In this document: positions 1 to 7,778 of the stretch, piece by piece
Layout of the letters: every line of letters begins with the position of its first letter
Numbering within the stretch: the first letter of the stretch is position 1
DNA from: Tenacibaculum sp. 190524A05c
Lineage (GTDB): Bacteria > Bacteroidota > Bacteroidia > Flavobacteriales > Flavobacteriaceae
Assembly (NCBI RefSeq): GCF_964036595.1
Contig: NZ_OZ038523.1
Span: forward strand, 4,066,483-4,130,482
Length of the DNA stretch: 64,000 nt
Reading direction: 5' to 3'
Notes under the pieces: model-generated
Told to the model about the DNA's origin: nothing
The model's database searches: none
What the model saw: the letters and a program-made list of their open reading frames with translations, nothing else
Translations under genes and position numbers: made by a program

Positions 1-61
1 ATAAGTAATTAGAAAGAAAATAACAGAACTGAATAATTTTATCAGTATCTCTAAGATTTAA

Positions 62-1306
62 ATGAAACTAAAACTAAAAAAATATTTATACAATCAAGAT
101 GAAAACTTAAGCGGTTTAGAAAGTAAGCGAATTACTATTCTAAATTTCTGTTGTTTTCTGATGACCTTTGATATACTTTTTTTTACCATTAAAAGAGCTA
201 TTGAAAATGAATTAAACTCTCAGATTTTATTCAGCTATGTAACCTATTTAATGCTTTTTATTACAGTATACTTTCTGCAACAAAAAAAGTACTATGTTCA
301 AGCACGGATATTATTTTTAATGTCCTTTGCGTTTGCTGTTTTTATGTTAACTCAAGTTCTTTTTATTCATGAAAACACAGAGTATAATTATTTGGGGTTA
401 CCAATATTAGCATTGTTTTTTTTCGATAGAAAATGGGTGCATTACGTTACTTTATTAATTGCAATGTTCTTGTTTTTTATTCCTTATTACATAACGGAAA
501 ATAGAAATTTAGATAACTTTATTCCAGCTGAAAAAGTTTTCCTTTTTATCATTTTGTTCCTGGTAGTAAAATTCTTTAAAGACGTGAATGAATCAAATGA
601 GAAAAAATTGAAAAATGCATATGAAGAGTTAGAGGAAAATAAACAAAATGAGTTATCAAGTTTACGTTTTAAGCTATTAAAATCTCAGTTGAATCCACAT
701 TTTATGTTTAACTCAATAAATTCAATCCAAAATCTAGTTTTAAAAGGAAATAAACATGAAGCGTATGATTATTTAACGAAGTTTTCTTCTTTTTTAAGAG
801 AGAATTTGAATACAAGTGAAAAGAGATTTATCACATTAAAAGAAGAGACTTTAGTTTTAGAGCAATATCTGGAATTAGAGAAACTTAGGTTCAAGGAAAA
901 CTTTGAGTATAAACTGAACACTTTTAAGAATATGGAATATATAAATATTCCTACAATGATAATTCAACCCTACGTAGAAAATGCTATAAAGCACGGTTTA
1001 CTTCATAAAAAGGAAGGATTAAGAAAGTTAGAGATTAATTTTAAAATTAAAGATGAAAATTTAAAATGTGAAATTATAGACAACGGTATTGGTGTAATAA
1101 AATCAAAGGAAATAAATAAATTAAATAATCTAAAAAAGGAACAATTTGTTAATGAGATAATTCAAGAGCGAATTGCATTTCTAAGAGATTATTATACGAA
1201 AGATGTAATAGTTGAATATCCAGAGGTCGATTCTGGTACGGCTGTAATATTAAGTATACCTTATAGTATATTAAATGAAGAAGAAAATGTAACTAAGACC
1301 TTCTAA
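62..1306 (+). CDS. LytS-type sensor histidine kinase, module A kinase 1
   Basis: Membrane sensor kinase of 414 aa. Residues about 25-175 are six or so hydrophobic helices with no recognisable extracellular domain. A short coiled coil (about 178-200) leads into a His_kinase (PF06580) domain with the phospho-acceptor in LNPHFMFN (His213). The ATPase part shows an N box (QPYVENAIKHG) and a G box (DNGIG). This family phosphorylates LytTR response regulators, and one lies two genes downstream. The next gene, 12 nt away, is a close paralogue, so the two kinases and the regulator probably form one operon. The ligand cannot be told from sequence. Only 61 bases precede the gene, so its promoter may lie outside the window. 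Confidence 0.93.
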   Translation: MKLKLKKYLYNQDENLSGLESKRITILNFCCFLMTFDILFFTIKRAIENELNSQILFSYVTYLMLFITVYFLQQKKYYVQARILFLMSFAFAVFMLTQVLFIHENTEYNYLGLPILALFFFDRKWVHYVTLLIAMFLFFIPYYITENRNLDNFIPAEKVFLFIILFLVVKFFKDVNESNEKKLKNAYEELEENKQNELSSLRFKLLKSQLNPHFMFNSINSIQNLVLKGNKHEAYDYLTKFSSFLRENLNTSEKRFITLKEETLVLEQYLELEKLRFKENFEYKLNTFKNMEYINIPTMIIQPYVENAIKHGLLHKKEGLRKLEINFKIKDENLKCEIIDNGIGVIKSKEINKLNNLKKEQFVNEIIQERIAFLRDYYTKDVIVEYPEVDSGTAVILSIPYSILNEEENVTKTF

Positions 1307-1318
1307 TTTATCATTAAG

Positions 1319-2533
1319 ATGAGTATCCAAAAACTTTACAGTAAAATAGTACTTATAGGAACAGAAAATTCTAATAGGCGAGAAGAAAAAAGAATACGAC
1401 TACTAAACGTATTTTGTGTAACATGGATATTTTGCTTGATTATGTTCATGATTACTGATCAATTTTTTGAGAAAAGTCTCAACAAAAGTATTGGTGTTCA
1501 TTTATTTTCTTTTATTTCATTGTTCTTGGTTCTGTTTTTTCAGTTCAAGAGATGGTTTATTCTAGCCAGAGTTTTATTTATTATTGCGTTAATCATTAGT
1601 ATATTCTCTTTCTCGGTTTATTTAGAAATAGGACGTTTTATGGAAAATTTTTATTTCCTATGTCCTTTAATAGCCTTAATATTTATTGAAAAAAAGTGGA
1701 TTGTAGTATCATTTATGATTATTTGCTGGGCATTATATTTTGTTCCGAGTAAACTTTATAACATATACCCAGAACATCCTATGAATCCTGCTTTAATATT
1801 TGCAGTTTTTCTGGGGTCATTTGTTATTTTGAATTATTCTCAAGTTTTAAATAGAAAAAATGAAGAGAAATTAGAAGAGGCATACTTAGAGCTAGAAGAG
1901 AAAAGAAAGAACGAATTCGCTCACTTACAATTAAAGTCGCTCAAGGCGCAAATGAACCCTCACTTTATGTTTAACGCCATGAATTCAATCCAAAACTTGG
2001 TTCTAAAAGGAGATAAGCATGAAGCATATAACTATCTTACAAAATTTTCATCTCTTATACGAGATAATTTAAACATGAGTGAAAAAAGTTTCGTGTCATT
2101 TGAGGATGAAATACTATTACTCAAAAAGTACTTAGAGTTAGAGAAACTTAGGTTTCGAGAAAACTTTCAATATGAAATGATTGGAATAGACTTTATTGAT
2201 AGTATTAAAGTTCCTTCAATGATTATTCAACCTTTTGTTGAAAATGCAATTAAACATGGTTTATTGCATAAGAAAACTGGAATAAAAAAAGTTACTTTGA
2301 AATTTACACTACATGAGGTTTTGGAATGTACAATTATTGATAATGGTATTGGAATGAGAGCTTCAAAAGATATAAATGAATTAAATGATTTAAAAAATAA
2401 TTCTCTATCAACCAAGTTAATTGAAGAGCGATTAACATTATTAAAAGATTATTATAAAACAAATATTGGTTTTAGTTATATCGATATTCCGGAAGGAACT
2501 AAAGTAATTATTAAAATACCTTATACAGCATAA
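1319..2533 (+). CDS. LytS-type sensor histidine kinase, module A kinase 2
   Basis: Sensor kinase of 404 aa and tandem paralogue of the preceding kinase. It has the same plan: membrane helices at about 25-175, a coiled coil rich in Glu and Lys, then a His_kinase domain with MNPHFMFN (His215), an N box (QPFVENAIKHG) and a G box (DNGIGM). The kinase halves are much more alike than the membrane halves, which suggests the two proteins sense different signals and pass them to one regulator. One base separates its stop from the regulator start, indicating translational coupling. The small reverse-strand reading frame inside its 3' end is a shadow. Confidence 0.93.
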   Translation: MSIQKLYSKIVLIGTENSNRREEKRIRLLNVFCVTWIFCLIMFMITDQFFEKSLNKSIGVHLFSFISLFLVLFFQFKRWFILARVLFIIALIISIFSFSVYLEIGRFMENFYFLCPLIALIFIEKKWIVVSFMIICWALYFVPSKLYNIYPEHPMNPALIFAVFLGSFVILNYSQVLNRKNEEKLEEAYLELEEKRKNEFAHLQLKSLKAQMNPHFMFNAMNSIQNLVLKGDKHEAYNYLTKFSSLIRDNLNMSEKSFVSFEDEILLLKKYLELEKLRFRENFQYEMIGIDFIDSIKVPSMIIQPFVENAIKHGLLHKKTGIKKVTLKFTLHEVLECTIIDNGIGMRASKDINELNDLKNNSLSTKLIEERLTLLKDYYKTNIGFSYIDIPEGTKVIIKIPYTA

Positions 2534-2534
2534 A

Positions 2535-3275
2535 ATGAGTAGTTTAAATGCGATACTAGTAGATGATGAGTTAAATGCTCGAGAAAATCTGAGATATTTA
2601 TTGGATGAGTTTTGCAAACAAGTTACAATTGTGGGGGAAGCGTCAAATGTTGATGATGCGGTAAAGATAATTGAAAAAGAAAATCCTCAATTGGTTTTTT
2701 TAGATATTGAGATGCCTCAAAAAAATGGTTTTCAATTATTCAATGAACTGAAAGAAATTAATTTTCAAGTTATTTTTATAACTGCTTATGATAATTATGC
2801 AATAAAGGCATTTCAAGTTGCAGCTATAGATTATTTATTGAAACCTGTAGATATTAACTTGTTGCAAAAGGCCGTTGAAAAAGTAGAGATACAATTATCT
2901 CAAGAACAATCAAATGATAGAATAAAACTTCTCCAAGAGAATAAGAAGAAATTCAAGAAAATAGCTATCCCTTATAAAAATGACTACGCCATTTTAAATA
3001 TCAATGATATCACTTGTATCCAAGCTGATCGTGTGTATTCTATAATATCTACTTCAGATAAAAAGCAATTTGTAGCCTCTAAGAAACTGAATTATTACGA
3101 GGAATTATTTAAAGAAGAAGGATTCTTTGTAAGAGTTCATAGATCTTGGGTAATAAATACAAATTATATAGATGTGTACTCTAAAAGAGAAAAACAAATT
3201 CAACTAAAAACAGGAGAGTTAATTCCTGTTAGTAAAGGATATAAACAATCTTTTGAAGAGATATTCATTTCATAA
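2535..3275 (+). CDS. LytTR family response regulator, module A
   Basis: Response regulator of 246 aa. The receiver domain (about 5-125) contains the acidic pair VDDE, the phospho-acceptor Asp57 in FLDIEMP and the conserved Lys in LKPVD. The C-terminal LytTR DNA-binding domain (about 145-246) has the usual VHRSWVIN block. Such regulators bind direct repeats about two helical turns apart and activate transcription. It follows kinase 2 by one base and is followed, after about 100 nt carrying such repeats, by a large surface protein gene, its most likely target. Assignment to the family is firm; target and signal are inferred. Confidence 0.95.
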   Translation: MSSLNAILVDDELNARENLRYLLDEFCKQVTIVGEASNVDDAVKIIEKENPQLVFLDIEMPQKNGFQLFNELKEINFQVIFITAYDNYAIKAFQVAAIDYLLKPVDINLLQKAVEKVEIQLSQEQSNDRIKLLQENKKKFKKIAIPYKNDYAILNINDITCIQADRVYSIISTSDKKQFVASKKLNYYEELFKEEGFFVRVHRSWVINTNYIDVYSKREKQIQLKTGELIPVSKGYKQSFEEIFIS

Positions 3276-3283
3276 AAAACCAT

Positions 3284-3317
3284 TTAGGAAACAAAAAATG
3301 ACCATTCGGAAGTAAAA
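3284..3317 (+). promoter_or_regulatory. Paired direct repeat, candidate LytTR operator of surface protein A
   Basis: Two copies of a TT(A/C)GGAARTAAA-like word, TTTAGGAAACAAAA and ATTCGGAAGTAAAA, have their GG pairs at 3287 and 3308, 21 bp apart. LytTR regulators typically recognise direct repeats with this two-turn spacing. Matching pairs lie at 10711-10740 and 11533-11565, always next to a module regulator or surface gene. The second GG is 39 nt before the TTTG of the putative promoter, the same distance as at the module B surface gene. Confidence 0.6.
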
Positions 3318-3340
3318 AGAGACTTTAAAGAAGTGTATAA

Positions 3341-3350
3341 CATTCTTTTG
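3341..3350 (+). promoter_or_regulatory. Putative promoter -7 element of surface protein A
   Basis: CATTCTTTTG ends in the TTTG of the Bacteroidetes -7 element (TAnnTTTG) but lacks its TA. It is followed by AGTATAAA and an A/T-rich leader ending at the ATG 29 nt later. The module B gene has CATTCATTTG at the same relative place. The poor match to consensus fits a promoter that needs an activator. Confidence 0.45.
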
Positions 3351-3378
3351 CAGTATAAAATATATTTAATTGAATGTT

Positions 3379-6300
3379 ATGGTTAAAAAAATACTTTTAG
3401 TAGTTGTTATGCTTCTTTGTGCTGGATTGAGTGCACAAACCAGAGTTTACAGCGGTTTCCCTGCGGGTAAAGGAATTGCAGTAATAAATGATAAGGCCTA
3501 CACAATGGTTGGCTCAGAACTTAAAAGTGTATCACTTACACAGTCAAACCCTACGGAACAAGTTGTATCTAGTGGTTATAATAATAGTCCTTTTAATAAT
3601 ATAGCTTTTCAAGGGACAATGATATATAAAGAAGGAAGTGCTTGTGTTATACCAGGAGGAGGTGTTTCTAAATTTGCTTTTGGATATACAAATGGGGCTA
3701 AATCAATTATCAATGTTTCAGGTCTTACATCTAATGTTGTATTTAGATATAATAATAATATTCATTTTATAGCAAGAAGAGGATCTTTTTCTAATATAGA
3801 GATAAAACGATATACAGGAGGAGGTAATACTACTGTTATAGCTACTTTACCTACTGCTTGGACTAATGTTTATGATGCTGTGGTTGTTGGGGATAATTTA
3901 TATTATACTTCATATTCGGAAGGAAGAATTTATAGAGTTGATTTATCTGCAAGCTCTCCGAGTGCACAAGTATTCAAATCTGGTTTGTCAGAGCCTTGGG
4001 GGATAAGACATACACAAGGGTATCTTTATTTTATTGATGCAGGTTTAAATGGAGGAATTCGAAGAATCTCTGTGAATGGAGGAAGTGTTCAAAATGTAGG
4101 AGGAACAATCCCTTACGGAAGAACCTTAGATATTATTGATCAAGATATATATGTTTTATCTCCTGCTTCTGTAGCAAATGGAGGTGGAGTTTATAAATAT
4201 ACTGATCCGAATATTGTTCCTGTATGTAAAGCACCAACAGCTCCTCAAGTAAGTTTTGTGGATGAAACTACGGCAGATGTAAGTTGGACTGCTCCAACGA
4301 ATTCAGTAGATTCATATGAATTAACGTATGTAGAAACCGGACAACCAATTGGTAATGGTACAACTATCCAAAACATTTCAGGTACTTCAGTTCAGATTAA
4401 TAATTTTGTTCCAGGAACAAGCTATGATATTTATATTAAAACAAATTGTACGGGTGCATTAACTGCAACATCAAGCAATGTAAAAGTGGTTTATGTTGCA
4501 AAATCTTGTAATAAACCAAATAATGTTAGAGGAGTATTAACTGGAGCAACAACGGCTGACATCACATGGGATCCAGTTGCGGAATTTGTTGATTCGTATG
4601 AATTGACCTATGTTGATGCTGGACAACCTATAAGTTCAGGAACAACAATTCAAAATATTTCTGGAACAACAGCTTCTTTAACAGGCTTAGTAAATGATCA
4701 AGAGTATGATGTTTATGTAAGAACAAACTGTGATAACAGATTTAGTGGTCCTTCTGACTACCAAAAAATAACTTATGGTCAAACTACTCGTGTATATGTA
4801 AATCAATTTGCTACAGGAAGTAATACAGGAGGATCATGGACTAATGCTTATACAAGTTTAGAAACAGCATTAGCAAATAATCTAAATGGTAAAACAGAGG
4901 TTTGGATAGCAAGAGGAACATATACTCCTTCATCAAATAATAGAAACACGAGATTTGAATTTAATGTTGATGGATTATTAATCTATGGTGGTTTTGCTGG
5001 AAATGAAACAAACTTAAATCAAAGAGATTATTTAAGTAATAAAACAATCTTAAGTGGGGATTTGTTGAGAAATGATGATACTAATGTTACGTTTAACAAT
5101 ACTACCAGAAGTGATAATAGCTTAAGAGTTATTAATGTTGCTGGAAACAATATAGTAATTGATGGAATTACAATTTCTGGTGGTTATGCAGATGCAACTT
5201 CTGGAGATGGTAGATTTGGAGCAGGATTATCTCTTAGTCCTAACATAAGTAACTTCACAATAAAAAACACAACAGTCAAAGATAATGTTGCTTATTGGGC
5301 GGCAGGATTAAATTTATCGGCAGATAGATCAGGAACAGTAAATATATCAGTAGATGCTTGTGTTTTTGATAATAATTTAAGTTCTAATTCAGCAACAGCG
5401 ATGTATGTTATTCCTAGAGAAGGAACTAATACTACCAATTTTAGATTGACAAATTCATTGTTCAAAAATAATAGAACGGCAGATGATGGATCTAGAAAAG
5501 GTAAAGGAGGAATGGTTTGGGTTAGAGCATATTATACAGGAACTGTAATTTCTGCGAACATTATTAATAATACATTTGTTAATAATCTTAATGAAGGAAC
5601 GGATGCAAATTCAGATTTTGCAACAGTTGCTGTAAGTAGAAGAACAGGGAGTTATGGAAATGGTTATATAGCAAACAATATTTTCTGGGGAAATAAAAAC
5701 AATAATGGAAATGTAGCTTTAGCTCTTGGTAAAGGAGGAGGAACTAATATTACAAATAATTTCGCAGCCTTTAACAGTATAGATGAGGATAATTTTTCTA
5801 ACGTAAGTACAAAGTCAAATACAAGTAATAGTGATCCTTTGTTTACTGATGCTGCTAATGAAGATTTTACAATACAAACTACTTCGCCAGCAAAAGATAG
5901 CGGTGCTAATAATAGAATACCTTCGGGAATATCAACTGATTTATATGGTAATCAACGTATTTTTAATGCTACTGTTGATATGGGAGCGTATGAATTTGGA
6001 CCAGCGGCTCCTGTCATTAAAAAGGCCTTAAATGTAACTGCTACCAATGGTTCGGTAGCTATAAGTCCTAGTTCGGCAGATGGACTTTATGTAGATGGTA
6101 CTTCTGTTGTATTGACTGCTACTCCAGATGCAGGTTATCAATTTAATGGATGGAGTGGAGATGCAACTGGGACAACAAATCCGTTAACGATTACAATGGA
6201 TGCTGATAAAACAATAACGGCTGTATTTATAAAGGTTCAACGAACGTTGACTATAAATGCTACAAATGGTTCGGTAAGTACAAACCCAAATCCAACCAGC

Positions 6301-7575
6301 GGAACATACGATGATGGAACTTCAGTTATATTGACTGCTACACCTGCTTCAGGATATCAATTTGATGGATGGAGCGGCGATGCTACAGGAACTGCAAATC
6401 CATTAACGATTACAATGGATGCAGATAAAACAGTTACAGCTACTTTTAGCCCAATTCAACGTACATTAACGCTAAATGCTACAAACGGTTCTATAAGTAC
6501 AAACCCTAACCCAGTTTCAGGAACTTATGATAACGGAACTTCAGTTCAACTGACTGCTACTCCTGATACGGGTTATCAATTCGATGGTTGGAGTGGAGAT
6601 GCTACAGGAACTACAAATCCATTAACGATTACTATGGATGCTGATAAAACAGTTACAGCTACTTTTAGTCAAATTCAACGTACTTTAACAATTAACGTAA
6701 CAGGTAATGGTAGTGTAACTCCTACAAGCGGTACAACTTATAATGATGGAGATATGGCGACTTTAACAGCTACTCCAGATGCGGGATGGGAATTCGTTGG
6801 ATGGAGTAATGATGCTAGTGGAAGTACAAATCCATTAACAATTACCATGAATGCTGATAAGGCAGTAACAGCAACTTTTGCTAGAATTCAGCGAACATTA
6901 ACAATTAATATAACCGGTAATGGTACTGTAACTCCTCCAAGTGGTTCAATTTATAATGATGGTACTGTGGCAACAGTAACTGCTACACCTGCTGCGGGAT
7001 ATCAATTTGATGGCTGGACTGGAGATGCTACAGGCACTACAAATCCATTAACCATTACCATGGATGCAGATAAAACAGTTACAGCTATATTTAGTCCAAT
7101 TCAACGAACATTAACTATAAATGCTACAAATGGTTCAGTGAGTACAAATCCAAATCCAACTGGAGGAACTTATGATAATGGAACTTCGGTTCAATTAACA
7201 GCTACTCCAGATGCAGGGTATCAGTTTGATGGATGGAGTGGAGACGCTACAGGTACTACAAATCCATTAATTATTACTATGGATGCTGACAAAACTGTTA
7301 CAGCTATGTTTAGTGCAGTTACTGCGAGTGTGGTTGATGAAGAATTTAATAAAGGAGTTAAGGTCTATCCTATTCCAGCATCAAGTGTATTAACTGTTGA
7401 TGTTCTTAATAATTATGAGATTAAAAGAATTGTAATTTATAGTATTCTTGGTAAAAGAATTATAGAAACGAAAGAATCAAAAATTGATGTTTCTAATTTA
7501 GTTAACGGAGTTTACATTTTAAAAGTTACAGATTCGGAGGGAAGAGTTGCATCTAGGAGAATAATTAAGAAATAG
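3379..7575 (+). CDS. Large T9SS-exported surface protein A (FnIII, beta-helix, InlB-like repeats)
   Basis: Secreted protein of 1398 aa from the ATG at 3379; a TTG nine bases earlier is less likely because the signal peptide MVKKILLVVVMLLCAGLSAQ begins at the ATG. Domains in order: a propeller-like region (about 22-275), two fibronectin type III domains (about 280-370 and 380-465), a right-handed beta-helix of the PMP/DUF1565 kind rich in Asn, Gly and Thr (about 470-875), six InlB-like repeats of about 72 residues with GYQFDGWSGDATG cores (about 883-1312), and a type A T9SS sorting domain (about 1318-1398, ending SRRIIKK). It is probably exported across the outer membrane and anchored as an adhesin. 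It likely responds to the two-component genes just upstream. Confidence 0.9.
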   Translation: MVKKILLVVVMLLCAGLSAQTRVYSGFPAGKGIAVINDKAYTMVGSELKSVSLTQSNPTEQVVSSGYNNSPFNNIAFQGTMIYKEGSACVIPGGGVSKFAFGYTNGAKSIINVSGLTSNVVFRYNNNIHFIARRGSFSNIEIKRYTGGGNTTVIATLPTAWTNVYDAVVVGDNLYYTSYSEGRIYRVDLSASSPSAQVFKSGLSEPWGIRHTQGYLYFIDAGLNGGIRRISVNGGSVQNVGGTIPYGRTLDIIDQDIYVLSPASVANGGGVYKYTDPNIVPVCKAPTAPQVSFVDETTADVSWTAPTNSVDSYELTYVETGQPIGNGTTIQNISGTSVQINNFVPGTSYDIYIKTNCTGALTATSSNVKVVYVAKSCNKPNNVRGVLTGATTADITWDPVAEFVDSYELTYVDAGQPISSGTTIQNISGTTASLTGLVNDQEYDVYVRTNCDNRFSGPSDYQKITYGQTTRVYVNQFATGSNTGGSWTNAYTSLETALANNLNGKTEVWIARGTYTPSSNNRNTRFEFNVDGLLIYGGFAGNETNLNQRDYLSNKTILSGDLLRNDDTNVTFNNTTRSDNSLRVINVAGNNIVIDGITISGGYADATSGDGRFGAGLSLSPNISNFTIKNTTVKDNVAYWAAGLNLSADRSGTVNISVDACVFDNNLSSNSATAMYVIPREGTNTTNFRLTNSLFKNNRTADDGSRKGKGGMVWVRAYYTGTVISANIINNTFVNNLNEGTDANSDFATVAVSRRTGSYGNGYIANNIFWGNKNNNGNVALALGKGGGTNITNNFAAFNSIDEDNFSNVSTKSNTSNSDPLFTDAANEDFTIQTTSPAKDSGANNRIPSGISTDLYGNQRIFNATVDMGAYEFGPAAPVIKKALNVTATNGSVAISPSSADGLYVDGTSVVLTATPDAGYQFNGWSGDATGTTNPLTITMDADKTITAVFIKVQRTLTINATNGSVSTNPNPTSGTYDDGTSVILTATPASGYQFDGWSGDATGTANPLTITMDADKTVTATFSPIQRTLTLNATNGSISTNPNPVSGTYDNGTSVQLTATPDTGYQFDGWSGDATGTTNPLTITMDADKTVTATFSQIQRTLTINVTGNGSVTPTSGTTYNDGDMATLTATPDAGWEFVGWSNDASGSTNPLTITMNADKAVTATFARIQRTLTINITGNGTVTPPSGSIYNDGTVATVTATPAAGYQFDGWTGDATGTTNPLTITMDADKTVTAIFSPIQRTLTINATNGSVSTNPNPTGGTYDNGTSVQLTATPDAGYQFDGWSGDATGTTNPLIITMDADKTVTAMFSAVTASVVDEEFNKGVKVYPIPASSVLTVDVLNNYEIKRIVIYSILGKRIIETKESKIDVSNLVNGVYILKVTDSEGRVASRRIIKK
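6025..7317 (+). repeat. Six InlB-like protein repeats in surface protein A
   Basis: Six in-frame repeats of roughly 215 bp encode the unit RTLTINATNGSVSTNPNP, then a GTYDDGTSV turn, GYQFDGWSGDATG and DADKTVTATFS. Units 1 and 4-5 are the most diverged (for example NVTGNGSVTPTSG). This is the divergent InlB B-repeat family, usually a stiff stalk in bacterial surface proteins. Near-identity between units makes copy-number change by recombination plausible. Confidence 0.85.
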
Positions 7576-7671
7576 ATATGCAAAAAATAAAAAAATATCA
7601 ACTCGAAATTTTGCTCTTTGTGTTGTACGGTATATTATTTTATTTAATGTTTTGCATATTTTAAATCAAAA
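7291..7671 (+). repeat. Duplicated 381-bp 3' module, copy 1
   Basis: This stretch covers the end of the last InlB-like repeat, the whole sorting domain, the stop codon and about 96 bases of 3' UTR. It aligns without gaps to 15508-15888, with only about a dozen base differences. The UTR part holds a long imperfect inverted repeat: ATATGCAAAA at 7576-7585 pairs with TTTTGCATAT at 7650-7659, with further A/T pairing inside. Similarity stops exactly where each gene's own terminator begins. Confidence 0.85.
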
Positions 7672-7706
7672 GGTCATTTAATAACTAATTTTAAATGGCC
7701 TTTTTT
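7669..7706 (+). terminator. Rho-independent terminator after surface protein A
   Basis: AAAGGTCATTTAA (7669-7681) pairs over 13 bp, with one G-T wobble, with TTAAATGGCCTTT (7691-7703). A T-run follows. It ends the module A transcript. Confidence 0.8.
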
Positions 7707-7778
7707 ATATTAGAACTAGATTTTAAAGAATTATTATTAGTAACTGTTTCATTATAATTTTAAATCAATAATATCATA

